From NCBI RefSeq assembly GCF_900106015.1, contig NZ_LT629797.1:744001-808000 (forward strand): a DNA stretch of 64,000 nt, written 5' to 3'. Position numbers and translations under genes: made by a program. Source of the DNA: Pseudomonas sihuiensis (GTDB lineage Bacteria > Pseudomonadota > Gammaproteobacteria > Pseudomonadales > Pseudomonadaceae). Below the pieces are notes generated by a model. The model ran no database searches. It was given only the letters and a program-made list of their open reading frames with translations, and was not told the DNA's origin. How positions within the stretch are numbered: position 1 is the first letter of the stretch; every line of letters starts with the position of its first letter. This document shows positions 25,759-38,709 of the stretch, piece by piece.

Positions 25759-27078
25759 TTACTTGCTGGCAATCCTGGTTCCCCATTCCCTGGCCTTGGC
25801 GATCAGCTCGCTTTCGTCCATGCGCGTCAGGCGGCCGTCTTCCAGCAACGGCTTGCCACCAACCCACAAATGCTTCACGCAGTCGCGGCCGCTGGCGTAG
25901 ATGAGCTGCGATACCGGGTCGTAGATCGGTTGCTGGGCCAGGCCGGAAAGGTCGAAGGCGACCACGTCGGCCAGCTTGCCCAGTTCCAGTGAACCGGTCT
26001 GTGTTTCCAGTCCCAGTGCGCGAGCGCCATTCAAGGTAGCCATGCGCAAGGCGCTGTGAGCGTTCAGGGCGGTAGCGGAGCCGGCGACGGCCTTGGCCAG
26101 CAGGGCGGCGGTACGGGTTTCGCCGAGCAGGTCGAGGTCGTTGTTGCTGGCGGCGCCATCGGTACCGATGGCGACATTGACGCCAGCCTGCCATAGGCGC
26201 TCGACCGGGCAGAAGCCGCTGGCCAGTTTGAGGTTGGATTCAGGGCAGTGCACGATGCTGCAATTGTGCTCCACCAGCAGTGCTAGATCCTCGTCATCGA
26301 TCTGCGTCATGTGCACCGCCTGGAAACGCGGGCCGAGCAGGCCGAGGCGGGCCAGGCGGGCCAGTGGGCGTTCGCCGTGCTTGGCGACGGCTTCGGCCAC
26401 TTCCAGGGCGGTTTCGTGCACGTGCATATGAATGCCGGCATCCAGCTCGTCAGCCAGTACGCGAATCTGTTCCAGCTTGTCGTCGCTGACCGTGTAGGGC
26501 GCGTGGGGGCCGAAAGCGATGCGGATGCGTGGGTGCTGCTTGAGGTCATCGAACAGTTGCAGGCCCGTGCGTAGGGCTTCGGCGGCATTGAGTGCGCCGG
26601 GTACCGGGAAGTCCAGCACGGGAACGGTGATCTGCGCGCGCATGCCGGCGTTGTGCACGCGTTCGGCGGCGGTCTGCGGGTAGAAGTACATGTCGGAGAA
26701 GCAACTGATGCCGCCCTTGATCTGTTCTGCGATAGCCAGATCGGTGCCGTCGCGGACGAAATCCTCGTCGACCCACTTTCCTTCGGCAGGCCAGATATGC
26801 TCGTGCAGCCAGGTCATCAGCGGCAGGTCATCGGCAATGCCGCGCAAAAGCGTCATCGCGGCGTGGCCGTGGGCGTTGATCAGGCCTGGGGCGAGCAGGC
26901 ATTGCGGCAGCTCTCGCACTTCCGTTGCCGGGTGGCGCAGCGCCTCGGCACGTGGCGCGATCAGTGCGATCTGCCCGTCGCGAATGCCCAGGCCATGGTC
27001 GCGTAGCACCACGCCGGCCGGCTCAACGGGCACCAGCCAGGTGGGCAGGAGCAGCAGGTCGAGAGGGGCTTCGGGCAT
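25759..27078 (-). CDS. mtaD: 5'-methylthioadenosine/S-adenosylhomocysteine deaminase
   Basis: A 439-residue amidohydrolase of the TrzA/MtaD type. Metal motif '[15 protein letters not shown]' is near residue 65 (HxH), with '[11 protein letters not shown]' near 235, His in 'AVHMTQI' and Asp in '[16 protein letters not shown]' near 316. The PAO1 equivalent PA3170 deaminates methylthioadenosine to methylthioinosine, feeding the methionine salvage route whose next local enzyme, MtnA, is divergently encoded at 27239. That neighbourhood supports MTA over chlorohydrolase substrates. Confidence 0.92.
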   Translation of the reverse strand: MPEAPLDLLLLPTWLVPVEPAGVVLRDHGLGIRDGQIALIAPRAEALRHPATEVRELPQCLLAPGLINAHGHAAMTLLRGIADDLPLMTWLHEHIWPAEGKWVDEDFVRDGTDLAIAEQIKGGISCFSDMYFYPQTAAERVHNAGMRAQITVPVLDFPVPGALNAAEALRTGLQLFDDLKQHPRIRIAFGPHAPYTVSDDKLEQIRVLADELDAGIHMHVHETALEVAEAVAKHGERPLARLARLGLLGPRFQAVHMTQIDDEDLALLVEHNCSIVHCPESNLKLASGFCPVERLWQAGVNVAIGTDGAASNNDLDLLGETRTAALLAKAVAGSATALNAHSALRMATLNGARALGLETQTGSLELGKLADVVAFDLSGLAQQPIYDPVSQLIYASGRDCVKHLWVGGKPLLEDGRLTRMDESELIAKAREWGTRIASK

Positions 27079-27238
27079 GGGGGGTTGTCCGTCTGGCTTG
27101 ATCGATGCAAGGAAGGTCGCCAGTGTATAGATGAACGCACCCGGCTTGAAGTCGTGAGGGCGAGCAGGATTGTTCGGCTGGTCTTGGTCGGTCTGCGTAT
27201 AATCCGCGATTTTTTGGCGGTGACAGATGGAGTGCGCG

Positions 27239-28315
27239 ATGCGCGAGCAATTGCTGGCGGTGGAGAAGGTTCAGGCAATCGAGTGGCGCGATGGTGCGTT
27301 GCACCTGCTCGATCAGCGCCTGCTGCCGCATCAGCAGACCTGGCTGCGTTTCGACTCTGCCGCCGAGGTGGCTGATGCGATTCGTGACATGGTGGTGCGT
27401 GGTGCGCCGGTTATTGGCATTGCTGCTGCCTATGGGCTGGTGCTGGGTGTCCGTGCTCGTCTAAAAGACGGTGGTGACTGGCGTGAGGCGCTGGAGGCCG
27501 ATTTTGCCTATCTCGAGCGCTCGCGCCCGACTGCGGTAAACCTGTTCTGGGCTCTGCAGCGCATGCGTGAGCGCCTGGCAAGACTCAAGGATGGCGACGA
27601 CATCCTGGCGCTACTGGAGGCTGAGGCGGTGGGGATTCACCTCAGCGACCGTGAGGCCAACCTGACCATGGCGCAGTTGGGCATGGAGCTGATTCGCAAG
27701 CATCAGGGCAATCCGCAGGTGCTGCTGACGCACTGCAATGCCGGTGCCCTGGCGACCGGCGGCTTTGGCACCGCGCTCGGGGTGATCCGTGCGGCGTATC
27801 TGGAAGGTTTGGTCGAGCAGGTCTATGTCGATGAAACCCGCCCCTGGCTTCAGGGCGCGCGACTGACGGCCTGGGAATTGGCGGGTGACGGCGTGCCGGT
27901 CACGCTCAATGCCGATGCAGCGGCGGCTCACCTGATGAAGACCAAGGGCATCACCTGGGTCATCGTCGGCGCTGATCGCATCACCGCTAACGGTGATGTG
28001 GCCAACAAGATCGGCACTTATCAGTTGGCGGTCAACGCCATGCACCACGGCGTGCGGCTGATGGTGGTGGCGCCAAGTTCGACCATCGACATGAATCTGG
28101 AAAGTGGCGAGGACATCCTGCTCGAAGAGCGCGATGGCCTTGAGTTGCTGGAAGTGGCGGGGCATCGGGTCGCGGCCGATGTACATGCCGTCAATCCGGT
28201 GTTCGATGTGACGCCGGCTGATCTGGTTGACTACATCGTGACCGAGAAAGGCGTGGTCGAACGTCCAGATAGCGCCAAGCTGGCGCAGTTGATGTGCCGC
28301 AAGCGCCTGCATTGA
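27239..28315 (+). CDS. mtnA: Methylthioribose-1-phosphate isomerase MtnA
   Basis: A 358-residue enzyme of the eIF2B-like fold, converting methylthioribose-1-P to methylthioribulose-1-P in methionine salvage. Conserved '[17 protein letters not shown]' is near residue 51, the catalytic Cys lies in '[16 protein letters not shown]' near 164 and Asp in '[19 protein letters not shown]' near 243. The ATG at 27239 is preferred over one at 27227, because GGAG lies at 27229-27232 and the family starts MREQLL. Divergent from the MTA deaminase. Confidence 0.94.
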   Translation: MREQLLAVEKVQAIEWRDGALHLLDQRLLPHQQTWLRFDSAAEVADAIRDMVVRGAPVIGIAAAYGLVLGVRARLKDGGDWREALEADFAYLERSRPTAVNLFWALQRMRERLARLKDGDDILALLEAEAVGIHLSDREANLTMAQLGMELIRKHQGNPQVLLTHCNAGALATGGFGTALGVIRAAYLEGLVEQVYVDETRPWLQGARLTAWELAGDGVPVTLNADAAAAHLMKTKGITWVIVGADRITANGDVANKIGTYQLAVNAMHHGVRLMVVAPSSTIDMNLESGEDILLEERDGLELLEVAGHRVAADVHAVNPVFDVTPADLVDYIVTEKGVVERPDSAKLAQLMCRKRLH

Positions 28316-28539
28316 ACCTGCCATGCGCGCGCCGTCGCGGGGTAGGTGTGTAGCACGCTTTGTGGTAATCTCCGGCAGTTTTCAAGGGGGCTGACTGCAG
28401 CCTCCTTCACTGCATCGAATCGTGACATAACTCGTTGATTTGTCGTGAGTCGCTGATGGCCTGAGGCTATCGCGACGAGCTCCATGGCGTTCAGGAAGAA
28501 TGACGCGGAGTTTCACCAGAAAAAGGAACCAGGCTTCTC

Positions 28540-31308
<2,769 letters not shown>

Positions 31309-31317
31309 AGTCGGGCT

Positions 31318-31350
31318 CTGTGGGAGGGGCTTTAAAAACTCCTCCCACAG
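31318..31350. terminator. Hairpin between gyrA and serC
   Basis: CTGTGGGAGG pairs perfectly with CCTCCCACAG across a 13-base loop, starting 10 bp after the gyrA stop. It has no T tract, so it may be a weak terminator, an RNA-stability hairpin or a solitary REP. Confidence 0.5.
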
Positions 31351-31416
31351 ACACGGTGACAGTGTGGACATGCCATCGCCTGGTGGTGGCGTTCTGTGAA
31401 TCTGAGAGAGACAGAC

Positions 31417-32502
31417 GTGAGCAAGCGAGCTTTTAACTTCTGCGCCGGCCCGGCCGCGCTGCCGACCGCTGTACTGCAACGCGCCCAGGCCGAGATGCTC
31501 GACTGGCAAGGCAAGGGCCTCTCGGTGATGGAGATGAGCCATCGCAGCGACGAGTACGTGGCCATCGCCAGCCAGGCCGAGCAGGACCTGCGTGATCTGC
31601 TCGCTGTACCCAGTGACTACAAGGTGTTGTTCCTGCAGGGCGGTGCCAGCCAGCAGTTCGCCGAGATTCCGCTGAACCTGCTGCCGGAAGGCGGCGTGGC
31701 CGATTACGTCGAAACCGGCATCTGGTCGAAGAAAGCCATCGAAGAGGCGCGTCGTTACGGTGCCATCAACGTCGCCGCCAGTGCCAAGGCGCACGACTAT
31801 TTCGCCATTCCCGGTCAGAACGACTGGCAGTTGTCGAAAGACGCTGCCTACGTGCATTACTGCAGTAACGAGACCATCGGTGGTCTGCAGTTCGACTGGG
31901 TGCCGCAGACCGGCGATACCCCGTTGGTCGCCGACATGTCCTCGGACATCCTCTCGCGTTCGCTGGATGTTTCTCAGTTCGGCCTGATCTACGCCGGTGC
32001 GCAGAAGAACATCGGCCCGAGCGGTCTGGTGGTGGTGATCGTCCGTGAAGACTTGCTCGGTCGCGCCCGTTCCAGCTGCCCGACCATGCTCGACTACAAG
32101 ATTTCTGCCGATAACGGTTCGATGTACAACACCCCAGCGACCTATTCCTGGTACCTCTCCGGCCTGGTCTTCCAGTGGCTTAAGGAGCAGGGCGGTGTCG
32201 AGGCGATGGAGCGTATCAATCGCGCCAAGAAGGACCTGCTGTACAAGGCCATCGATGACAGCGACTTCTATAGCAACCCCATCGCCCACAACGCGCGTTC
32301 CTGGATGAACGTGCCGTTCCGCCTGGCCGACGAGAAACTGGACAAGGCCTTCCTGGCCGGCGCCGATGAGCGCGGCCTGCTCAACCTCAAGGGGCATCGT
32401 TCGGTAGGCGGCATGCGCGCCTCCATCTACAACGCCGTGGGTATGGATGCGGTCGAGGCGTTGGTGGCCTACATGGCCGAGTTCGAGAAGGAGCATGCCT
32501 AA
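31417..32502 (+). CDS. serC: Phosphoserine aminotransferase SerC
   Basis: A 361-residue class V PLP aminotransferase of serine and pyridoxal biosynthesis. The start is GTG at 31417 (MSKRAFNFCAGPAALP), with GAGAGAGAC just upstream. 'QGGASQQFAEIPLNLL' near residue 77 and the PLP lysine in 'LIYAGAQKNIGPSGL' near 198 are present. First gene of the supra-operon serC-pheA-hisC-tyrA/aroA-cmk-rpsA; its TAA overlaps the pheA ATG by one base. Confidence 0.96.
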   Translation: MSKRAFNFCAGPAALPTAVLQRAQAEMLDWQGKGLSVMEMSHRSDEYVAIASQAEQDLRDLLAVPSDYKVLFLQGGASQQFAEIPLNLLPEGGVADYVETGIWSKKAIEEARRYGAINVAASAKAHDYFAIPGQNDWQLSKDAAYVHYCSNETIGGLQFDWVPQTGDTPLVADMSSDILSRSLDVSQFGLIYAGAQKNIGPSGLVVVIVREDLLGRARSSCPTMLDYKISADNGSMYNTPATYSWYLSGLVFQWLKEQGGVEAMERINRAKKDLLYKAIDDSDFYSNPIAHNARSWMNVPFRLADEKLDKAFLAGADERGLLNLKGHRSVGGMRASIYNAVGMDAVEALVAYMAEFEKEHA

Positions 32503-33608
32503 TGACGGATGTAATCTCCGAGCAGGAACTGCAAGCGCTGCGCGTGCGCATCGATAACCTCGACGAGCGCATTCTCGAGCTGATCAGCGATCGCGCGCGC
32601 TGCGCTGAAGAAGTCGCCCGCGTTAAGATGAAGGAGCTGAAGGAAGGCGAATCGCCGGTCTTCTATCGTCCTGAGCGCGAGGCTCAGGTGCTCAAGCGCG
32701 TGATGGCGCGCAACCAGGGCCCGCTCGGTAACGAGGAAATGGCGCGGCTGTTCCGCGAGATCATGTCCTCCTGCCTGGCGTTGGAAAATCCGCTGAAAGT
32801 CGCCTACCTCGGCCCTGAAGGTACCTTCAGTCAGGCCGCAGCGATGAAGCACTTCGGTCATGCGGTGATCAGCGTGCCCATGGCTGCCATCGATGAAGTG
32901 TTCCGCGAAGTGGCCGCTGGCGCTGTCAACTTCGGCGTGGTGCCGGTGGAGAATTCCACCGAAGGCGCGATCAACCACACCCTCGACAGCTTCCTCGAGC
33001 ACGACATGGTCATCTGTGGCGAAGTCGAGCTGCGCATTCACCATCACCTGCTGGTCGGCGAGACCACCAAGACCGACAAGATCACCCGCATCTACTCCCA
33101 TGCCCAGTCGCTGGCACAGTGCCGCAAGTGGCTCGATGCGCACTACCCGAACGTCGAGCGCGTGGCGGTTTCCAGCAACGCCGATGCGGCCAAACGGGTC
33201 AAGAGCGAGTGGAACAGCGCGGCCATCGCCGGCGACATGGCGGCCAACCTGTATGGCCTGACCAAGCTGGCGGAAAAGATCGAGGATCGCCCGGACAACT
33301 CCACGCGTTTTCTCATCATCGGCAGCCAGGAAGTGCCGCCGACCGGCGACGACAAGACCTCGATCATCGTCTCCATGCGCAACAAGCCGGGCGCGCTGCA
33401 TGAGTTGCTGGTGCCGTTCCACAATAACGGCATCGACCTGACTCGCATCGAGACTCGTCCTTCGCGCAGTGGCAAGTGGACCTACGTGTTCTTCATCGAC
33501 TTCGTCGGCCACCACCGTGATCCGCTGATCAAGGATGTGTTGGAGAAGCTCGCTCAGGAAGCTGTAGCGCTGAAGGTATTGGGCTCTTATCCGAAGGCGG
33601 TGCTCTGA
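32502..33608 (+). CDS. pheA: Bifunctional chorismate mutase/prephenate dehydratase PheA
   Basis: A 368-residue P-protein of phenylalanine synthesis. The chorismate mutase domain is ~8-95 ('LRVRIDNLDERILELIS'), prephenate dehydratase ~100-275 ('VAYLGPEGTFSQAAA', 'VPVENSTEGAINHTLDSF') and the ACT regulatory domain ~285-368 ('SIIVSMRNKPGALHELL'; 'LTRIETRPSR' for Phe binding). The normal P-protein layout; feedback inhibition by Phe is expected. In PAO1 hisC follows directly; here a repeat-flanked DUF559 cassette intervenes. Confidence 0.96.
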   Translation: MTDVISEQELQALRVRIDNLDERILELISDRARCAEEVARVKMKELKEGESPVFYRPEREAQVLKRVMARNQGPLGNEEMARLFREIMSSCLALENPLKVAYLGPEGTFSQAAAMKHFGHAVISVPMAAIDEVFREVAAGAVNFGVVPVENSTEGAINHTLDSFLEHDMVICGEVELRIHHHLLVGETTKTDKITRIYSHAQSLAQCRKWLDAHYPNVERVAVSSNADAAKRVKSEWNSAAIAGDMAANLYGLTKLAEKIEDRPDNSTRFLIIGSQEVPPTGDDKTSIIVSMRNKPGALHELLVPFHNNGIDLTRIETRPSRSGKWTYVFFIDFVGHHRDPLIKDVLEKLAQEAVALKVLGSYPKAVL

Positions 33609-33613
33609 GGTAA

Positions 33614-33886
33614 AGCCCCTCACCCCCGGCCCCTCTCCCGAGGGAGAGGGGGGATGTACGGTGGGGTTTGATCAATCATGTGCAGTCAGTGAGATCGTTA
33701 GCCTGGAGATAGATTTCAACCCTGCGCTGTTTTGCTTGTCCTCCTTCTCCCAAGCGAGAGCGGAGGTGTACGGTGGGGTTTGATCAAGTGTGTACAACTT
33801 CATGATCTTCGTGGCGAAGAGATTGCGGCCTAGCGCGGCCTTGCTTGTCTCCCCTCTCCCTCCGGGAGAGGGGCTGGGGGTGAGGG
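33614..33886. repeat. REP-like palindromes and a 21-bp direct repeat left of the DUF559 gene
   Basis: 33614-33654 holds CCCCTCACCCCCGGCCCCTC with its hairpin CTCTCCC-GA-GGGAGAG. A 21-bp direct repeat beginning TGTACGGTGGGGTTTGATCA occurs at 33655-33675 and 33767-33787. 33849-33886 is the left flank of the DUF559 gene (CTCCCCTCTCCCTCCGGGAG onward). The 311-bp gap between pheA and the DUF559 gene contains nothing else recognisable. Confidence 0.8.
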
Positions 33887-33919
33887 TAGGGGTTATCACA
33901 ATTTAAAGAGAGGGCAAGG

Positions 33920-34291
33920 ATGCCGCCTAAGCACAGACCGCTTCCTGCATGGCATAAGCAGCGTGCGCGGGAATTGCGCACTACGGCAACCGATGCCGAG
34001 GTTCGTCTGTGGTATTGCCTGCGCTCGGGGCGGCTGGGCGGTTTGAAGTTTCGTCGGCAGCATCCGTTGCCGCCTTATATCCTCGACTTCTACTGTGAGG
34101 CGGCGAAATTGGCGGTGGAGTTGGACGGTTCGCAGCACGGTGGTGAAGACGACGCTGCAAGAACGTTGGATTTAGAGCATGAAGGCATCATGGTGCTGCG
34201 CTTTTGGAATGATCAGGCCTTGAAGGAAACCGAGGCTGTGTTGCAGGAAATTTATCGGGTGGCTAGCGAGCGAATTGCTTCTGATCGCTGA
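33920..34291 (+). CDS. DUF559 endonuclease-domain protein (VSR-like fold)
   Basis: A 123-residue protein of the DUF559 family, related to very-short-patch-repair endonucleases (PD-(D/E)XK-like). Signatures are 'RARELRTTATDAEVRLWYCL' at 15-34, 'GLKFRRQHPLPPYILDFYC', 'LAVELDGSQH' near 64 and 'VLRFWNDQAL' near 92; Asp of LDF and Glu/Asp of VELDG are the likely catalytic residues. The cellular role is unknown. It interrupts the aromatic operon between pheA and hisC and is bracketed by 38-bp inverted repeats (33849-33886, 34297-34334), suggesting a REP-associated mobile cassette. The AAGAGAGGGCAAGG stretch before the ATG can serve as ribosome site. Confidence 0.85.
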   Translation: MPPKHRPLPAWHKQRARELRTTATDAEVRLWYCLRSGRLGGLKFRRQHPLPPYILDFYCEAAKLAVELDGSQHGGEDDAARTLDLEHEGIMVLRFWNDQALKETEAVLQEIYRVASERIASDR

Positions 34292-34293
34292 AA

Positions 34294-34512
34294 GCCCCCT
34301 CACCCCCAGCCCCTCTCCCGGAGGGCGAGGGGAGCAGAAGTGCACACGCCTCGGGCTTGGTTGCATGCTGGTAAAATCCGTTCTCCTGCCGTTGGGCGGG
34401 CTTTAGGGGCGGATATTGGGGTGGGCATAAGGCTAGCGGATAGAGCTTGGATGTGATGGCTGCCGCCGAACGGTTCCCCTCTCCCCTTGGGAGAGGGGCT
34501 AGGGGTGAGGGC
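34294..34512. repeat. REP-like palindromes right of the DUF559 gene
   Basis: 34297-34334 matches the reverse complement of 33849-33886 at 37 of 38 positions (CCCTCACCCCCAGCCCCTCT onward). A further copy in the opposite orientation lies at 34476-34511 (CCCCTCTCCCCTTGGGAGAG onward). Between them, 34335-34475 contains no gene I recognise. Confidence 0.82.
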
Positions 34513-34551
34513 TGTGCGTGTCGCGAGCAATTGGATTGAAGAGGTTTGCAA

Positions 34552-35661
34552 ATGAGCTGTGATTTCCTAGCCCTGGCCCAGCCAGGCGTGCAAAAACTGT
34601 CCCCCTACGTACCAGGCAAGCCAGTCGACGAGTTGGCTCGTGAGCTGGGGCTCGATCCGGCCGGTATCGTCAAGCTGGCCAGCAACGAGAATCCGCTTGG
34701 CCCCAGTGACAAGGTGCTGGCAGCGATTCGTGCTGAACTGGACGAACTGACCCGCTACCCGGATGGCAATGGCTTCACCCTCAAGACCGCTCTGGCTGCC
34801 CGTTACGGCGTCGACGCCGCGCAGGTGACGTTGGGCAATGGCTCCAACGACATCCTCGAACTGGTTGCCCGTGCCTACCTGGCGCCCGGCCTCAATGCCG
34901 TGTTCAGCGACTACGCCTTCGCGGTTTACCCCATCGCCACCCAGGCAGTCGGCGCGCAGGGCAAGATCGTGCCGGCCAAGGATTACGCTCACGACCTGCA
35001 GGCGATGCTTGCCGCCATCGATGACAACACCCGCGTCGTCTTCATTGCCAACCCCAACAACCCGACCGGTACCTGGTTCGGCCCGGATGCGCTGGAAGCC
35101 TTCCTGGCCCAGGTGCCGGAATCGGTGCTGGTGGTGTTGGACGAAGCCTATATCGAGTACGCCGAAGGCGACGAGCTGCCAGACGGTCTGGATTATCTGG
35201 CGCGCTATCCGAACCTGCTGGTCTCGCGTACCTTCTCCAAGGCCTACGGCCTGGCTTCGTTGCGTGTCGGCTACGCCATCAGCTCGCCGGCCATCGCCGA
35301 TGTGCTCAACCGCGTGCGTCAGCCGTTCAACGTCAACAGCCTCGCGCTGGCCGCCGCCTGCGCCGCGCTGGCCGATGCCGATTACCTGTCCGAGAGCCGT
35401 CGCTTGAACGATGCCGGGATGCAGCAGCTGGAAGAGGGCTTGCGTGCCCTGGGTCTGAGCTGGATTGCCTCCAGGGCCAACTTCATCGCCGTCGATTTTG
35501 GCCGCGACACCGCCGCGATCAACCAGGCGCTGCTGCGTGAAGGGGTGATCGTGCGGCCGATGGCCGGTTACCGCATGCCGAATTTCCTGCGCGTCTCCAT
35601 CGGTTTGCCGAGAGAGAACGCACGCTTCCTCGAGGCGCTGGCCAAGGTGCTGTCGGCGTGA
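34552..35661 (+). CDS. hisC: Histidinol-phosphate / aromatic aminotransferase HisC
   Basis: A 369-residue PLP aminotransferase of the HisC family. 'LASNENPLGPSDKVL' is near residue 41, 'GNGSNDILELV', 'FIANPNNPTGTWFG', and the PLP lysine lies in 'SRTFSKAYGLASLRVGY' near 225. This is the hisC2-type gene set in the aromatic supra-operon, so it probably transaminates imidazole-acetol-P and also aromatic keto acids or prephenate. The ATG at 34552 follows GAAGAGG. Its stop overlaps the GTG start of tyrA/aroA. Confidence 0.94.
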   Translation: MSCDFLALAQPGVQKLSPYVPGKPVDELARELGLDPAGIVKLASNENPLGPSDKVLAAIRAELDELTRYPDGNGFTLKTALAARYGVDAAQVTLGNGSNDILELVARAYLAPGLNAVFSDYAFAVYPIATQAVGAQGKIVPAKDYAHDLQAMLAAIDDNTRVVFIANPNNPTGTWFGPDALEAFLAQVPESVLVVLDEAYIEYAEGDELPDGLDYLARYPNLLVSRTFSKAYGLASLRVGYAISSPAIADVLNRVRQPFNVNSLALAAACAALADADYLSESRRLNDAGMQQLEEGLRALGLSWIASRANFIAVDFGRDTAAINQALLREGVIVRPMAGYRMPNFLRVSIGLPRENARFLEALAKVLSA

Positions 35662-37898
35662 CTGTCACTGCAGTGCAATCCAATGCCCCTAAGATCGGCC
35701 GCCTGGTGGTGGTCGGCCTCGGTCTGATCGGTGGCTCCTTCGCCAAGGGCCTGCGTGAGCGTGGTCTGTGCCGGGAGGTGGTGGGGGTCGATCTGGATGC
35801 CGAATCGCGTCGTCTGGCGGTACAGCTGGGCGTTGTCGATCGTTGCGAGAGCGACCTTGCTGCCGCCTGTCAGGGGGCCGATGTCATCCAGCTGGCAGTG
35901 CCTATCCTGGCCATGGAGAAGGTGCTTGCTCAGCTGGCCGCGCTGGATCTCGGCAATGCCGTGCTGACCGACGTCGGTAGCGCCAAGGGGAATGTCGTGC
36001 GTGCGGCACGTCTGGCATTTTCCGGCAAGGCTGTGCGTCTGGTGCCCGGCCATCCCATTGCAGGGTCCGAGCAGAGCGGGGTGGAGGCGGCCAACGCCGA
36101 GCTGTTCCGGCGCCACAAGGTCATCCTGACGCCCTGCGAGCACAGCGATGAGGCCGCTCTGGCACTTGTCGAAGGGCTGTGGCGCGAGCTGGGGGCGGAT
36201 GTCGAGGCGATGGAGGTCGAACATCACGACCAGGTGCTTGCCGCCACCAGTCATCTGCCGCACCTGCTGGCCTTTACCCTGGTCGACTCGCTGGCCAAGC
36301 GCAGCGAGAACCTGGAAATTTTCCGCTACGCCGCTGGCGGTTTCCGCGACTTCACGCGGATCGCCGGCAGTGATCCGGTGATGTGGCACGATATCTTCCT
36401 CGCCAATCGCGAGGCCGTGCTGCGCACACTGGATACGTTTCGCGACGACCTCGACGCCTTGCGCGATGCGGTCGACGCCGGGGATGGGCATCAACTGCTG
36501 GGCGTGTTCACCCGCGCCCGCGTGGCCCGCGAACATTTCAGCAAAATTCTGGCCCGCAGGGCCTATGTGGACGCTATGCACTCGACCGATCTGATTTTCC
36601 TGGCAAAACCTGGTAGCTCGCTGGCTGGACGTATCCGCGTACCCGGTGACAAATCCATCTCGCACCGTTCGATCATGCTGGGTTCGCTGGCCGAAGGCAC
36701 CACCGAGGTCGAAGGCTTCCTCGAGGGTGAAGACGCCCTGGCCACGCTGCAGGCATTCCGCGACATGGGCGTGGTCATCGAAGGCCCGCACCACGGCCGC
36801 GTGACCATCCATGGCGTTGGTCTGCATGGCCTGAAAGCACCGGCCGGCCCGCTGTACATGGGTAACTCCGGTACCTCCATGCGCCTGCTCTCCGGCTTGC
36901 TGGCCGCGCAGCCGTTCGACACCACGCTGACCGGTGATGCTTCGCTGTCCAAGCGCCCGATGAATCGCGTGGCTAAGCCGCTGCGTGAAATGGGGGCGGT
37001 GATCGAGACCGGCCCGGAAGGCCGTCCGCCACTGACCATCAAGGGCGGTCAGCGCCTGACCGGCATGGCCTACGATATGCCCATGGCCAGCGCCCAGGTC
37101 AAGTCCTGCCTGCTGCTGGCCGGCTTGTACGCCGCTGGCAACACCTCGGTTACCGAGCCGGCGCCGACCCGTGATCACACCGAGCGCATGCTGCGCGGCT
37201 TCGGCTACCCGGTCAGCGTCGAGGGCAGCACTGCCAGCGTCGAGTCCGGCCACAAGCTGACCGCCACGCGCATCGAAGTACCGGCGGATATTTCCTCGGC
37301 GGCGTTCTTCCTGGTCGCTGCCAGCATCGCCGAAGGCTCCGAACTGGTGCTGGAACACGTCGGCATCAACCCGACCCGCACTGGCGTGATCGACATTCTC
37401 AAACTGATGGGCGGCGACATCACCCTGGAAAACCAGCGTGAAGTCGGCGGCGAGCCAGTGGCGGACATTCGTGTGCGTGCGGCCAAGCTCAAAGGCATCG
37501 ATATTCCGGAAGACTTGGTGCCGCTGGCCATTGATGAATTCCCGGTGCTGTTCGTTGCCGCCGCCTGTGCCGAAGGCCGTACCGTGCTGCGCGGTGCCGA
37601 AGAGCTGCGGGTAAAAGAGTCCGATCGTATCCAGGTCATGGCTGACGGCCTGATCGCCCTGGGTGTGAAGGCCGAGCCGACCCCGGATGGCATCATCATC
37701 GAAGGCGGTAGCATCGGCGGTGGCGAAGTCTGGGCGCATGGTGACCACCGCATTGCCATGTCCTTCAGCGTCGCCTCGCTGCGCGCCACTGCGCCGATCC
37801 GCATTCATGACTGTGCCAACGTCGCCACGTCCTTCCCCAACTTCCTGGCCTTGTCGGCTGAAGTCGGCATCAACGTGGCTGTAGAGGGCAAGGCATGA
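35658..37898 (+). CDS. aroA: Fused prephenate/cyclohexadienyl dehydrogenase - EPSP synthase (TyrA-AroA)
   Basis: A 746-residue natural fusion. Residues ~1-300 are TyrA-type ('[17 protein letters not shown]' NAD site; '[16 protein letters not shown]'); ~310-746 are EPSP synthase ('[20 protein letters not shown]', '[15 protein letters not shown]', '[10 protein letters not shown]' region, '[10 protein letters not shown]'). It makes hydroxyphenylpyruvate or arogenate-derived tyrosine and the shikimate-pathway product EPSP. The same 746-residue fusion exists in P. aeruginosa (PA3164). GTG start coupled to hisC (GTGA); ATGA overlap with cmk. Confidence 0.95.
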   Translation: MTVTAVQSNAPKIGRLVVVGLGLIGGSFAKGLRERGLCREVVGVDLDAESRRLAVQLGVVDRCESDLAAACQGADVIQLAVPILAMEKVLAQLAALDLGNAVLTDVGSAKGNVVRAARLAFSGKAVRLVPGHPIAGSEQSGVEAANAELFRRHKVILTPCEHSDEAALALVEGLWRELGADVEAMEVEHHDQVLAATSHLPHLLAFTLVDSLAKRSENLEIFRYAAGGFRDFTRIAGSDPVMWHDIFLANREAVLRTLDTFRDDLDALRDAVDAGDGHQLLGVFTRARVAREHFSKILARRAYVDAMHSTDLIFLAKPGSSLAGRIRVPGDKSISHRSIMLGSLAEGTTEVEGFLEGEDALATLQAFRDMGVVIEGPHHGRVTIHGVGLHGLKAPAGPLYMGNSGTSMRLLSGLLAAQPFDTTLTGDASLSKRPMNRVAKPLREMGAVIETGPEGRPPLTIKGGQRLTGMAYDMPMASAQVKSCLLLAGLYAAGNTSVTEPAPTRDHTERMLRGFGYPVSVEGSTASVESGHKLTATRIEVPADISSAAFFLVAASIAEGSELVLEHVGINPTRTGVIDILKLMGGDITLENQREVGGEPVADIRVRAAKLKGIDIPEDLVPLAIDEFPVLFVAAACAEGRTVLRGAEELRVKESDRIQVMADGLIALGVKAEPTPDGIIIEGGSIGGGEVWAHGDHRIAMSFSVASLRATAPIRIHDCANVATSFPNFLALSAEVGINVAVEGKA

Positions 37899-38560
37899 AT
37901 GCCCCGGTAATCACCGTCGACGGGCCGAGCGGCTCGGGCAAGGGCACGCTGTGCGCCTTGCTGGCCAAGCAGCTGGGCTGGAATCTGCTTGACTCCGGTG
38001 CGCTCTATCGCCTGCTGGCCTTCGCTGCCGGCAACCACGGTATCGATCTGACCAACGAAGAGTCGCTCAAGCAGCTGGCCGCACATCTGGATGTGCAGTT
38101 CATCGACAAGCGCATCATCCTTGAAGGCGAGGAGGTGACCGACGCCATCCGTAACGAGCAGATAGGGGCGGGCGCTTCCATGGTCGCCTCGCTGCCTGCC
38201 GTACGCGAAGCGCTGCTGCAGCGTCAGCGCGCGTTTCAGGAGATGCCAGGCCTGGTGGCAGATGGTCGCGACATGGGCACCGTGGTATTCGCCGACGCGC
38301 CGCTGAAGATTTTCCTGACGGCCAGCGCCGAGGAACGTGCGCGTCGCCGCTACTTGCAGTTGAAGGCCAAGGGTGATGATGTTAATCTTGCGAGTCTTCT
38401 CGACGAGATACGGGCGCGCGACGAGCGCGATACCCAGCGCGCGGTGGCTCCGCTGAAGCCGGCAGCCGACGCAATCGTGCTGGATTCAACCGAACTATCC
38501 ATCGAGCAGGTGCTTGAACGAATTCTGAGCGAGGTCGCTGATCGCGATCTGGCCGGTTAA
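37895..38560 (+). CDS. cmk: Cytidylate kinase
   Basis: A 221-residue CMP/dCMP kinase. P-loop '[17 protein letters not shown]' is at 7-23, CMP-binding '[13 protein letters not shown]' near 35, '[11 protein letters not shown]' near 126 and the lid '[13 protein letters not shown]'. Normal length for the family. Overlaps tyrA/aroA by 4 bp; rpsA follows after 149 bp, as in most gammaproteobacteria. Confidence 0.96.
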   Translation: MNAPVITVDGPSGSGKGTLCALLAKQLGWNLLDSGALYRLLAFAAGNHGIDLTNEESLKQLAAHLDVQFIDKRIILEGEEVTDAIRNEQIGAGASMVASLPAVREALLQRQRAFQEMPGLVADGRDMGTVVFADAPLKIFLTASAEERARRRYLQLKAKGDDVNLASLLDEIRARDERDTQRAVAPLKPAADAIVLDSTELSIEQVLERILSEVADRDLAG

Positions 38561-38596
38561 GGGTTCTCGATTGCCTTAAATCGCTGAATCCGCCAG

Positions 38597-38638
38597 GAGG
38601 CATGCGGGAGACCAGTCCTAGTCCCGTAGGCCTCTTTT
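38597..38638 (+). terminator. Candidate terminator/attenuator between cmk and rpsA
   Basis: GAGGC-ATG-CGGGA pairs with TCCCG-TAG-GCCTC (a 3x3 internal loop between two 5-bp stems), followed directly by TTTT. It could end the cmk transcript partly or serve in rpsA leader control; S1 is autoregulated in E. coli. Function is inferred. Confidence 0.5.
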
Positions 38639-38709
38639 CACATGAACGAACCCACATTGTCTGGAGTGTGGTTTGGGCGAATCCCCGCCCTTGATCAACA
38701 GGAATCAAC

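Noticed and set aside
35568..37808. A 746-codon antisense frame opposite tyrA/aroA
   Set aside because: Same GC-bias shadow; the sense strand encodes a complete known fusion enzyme.
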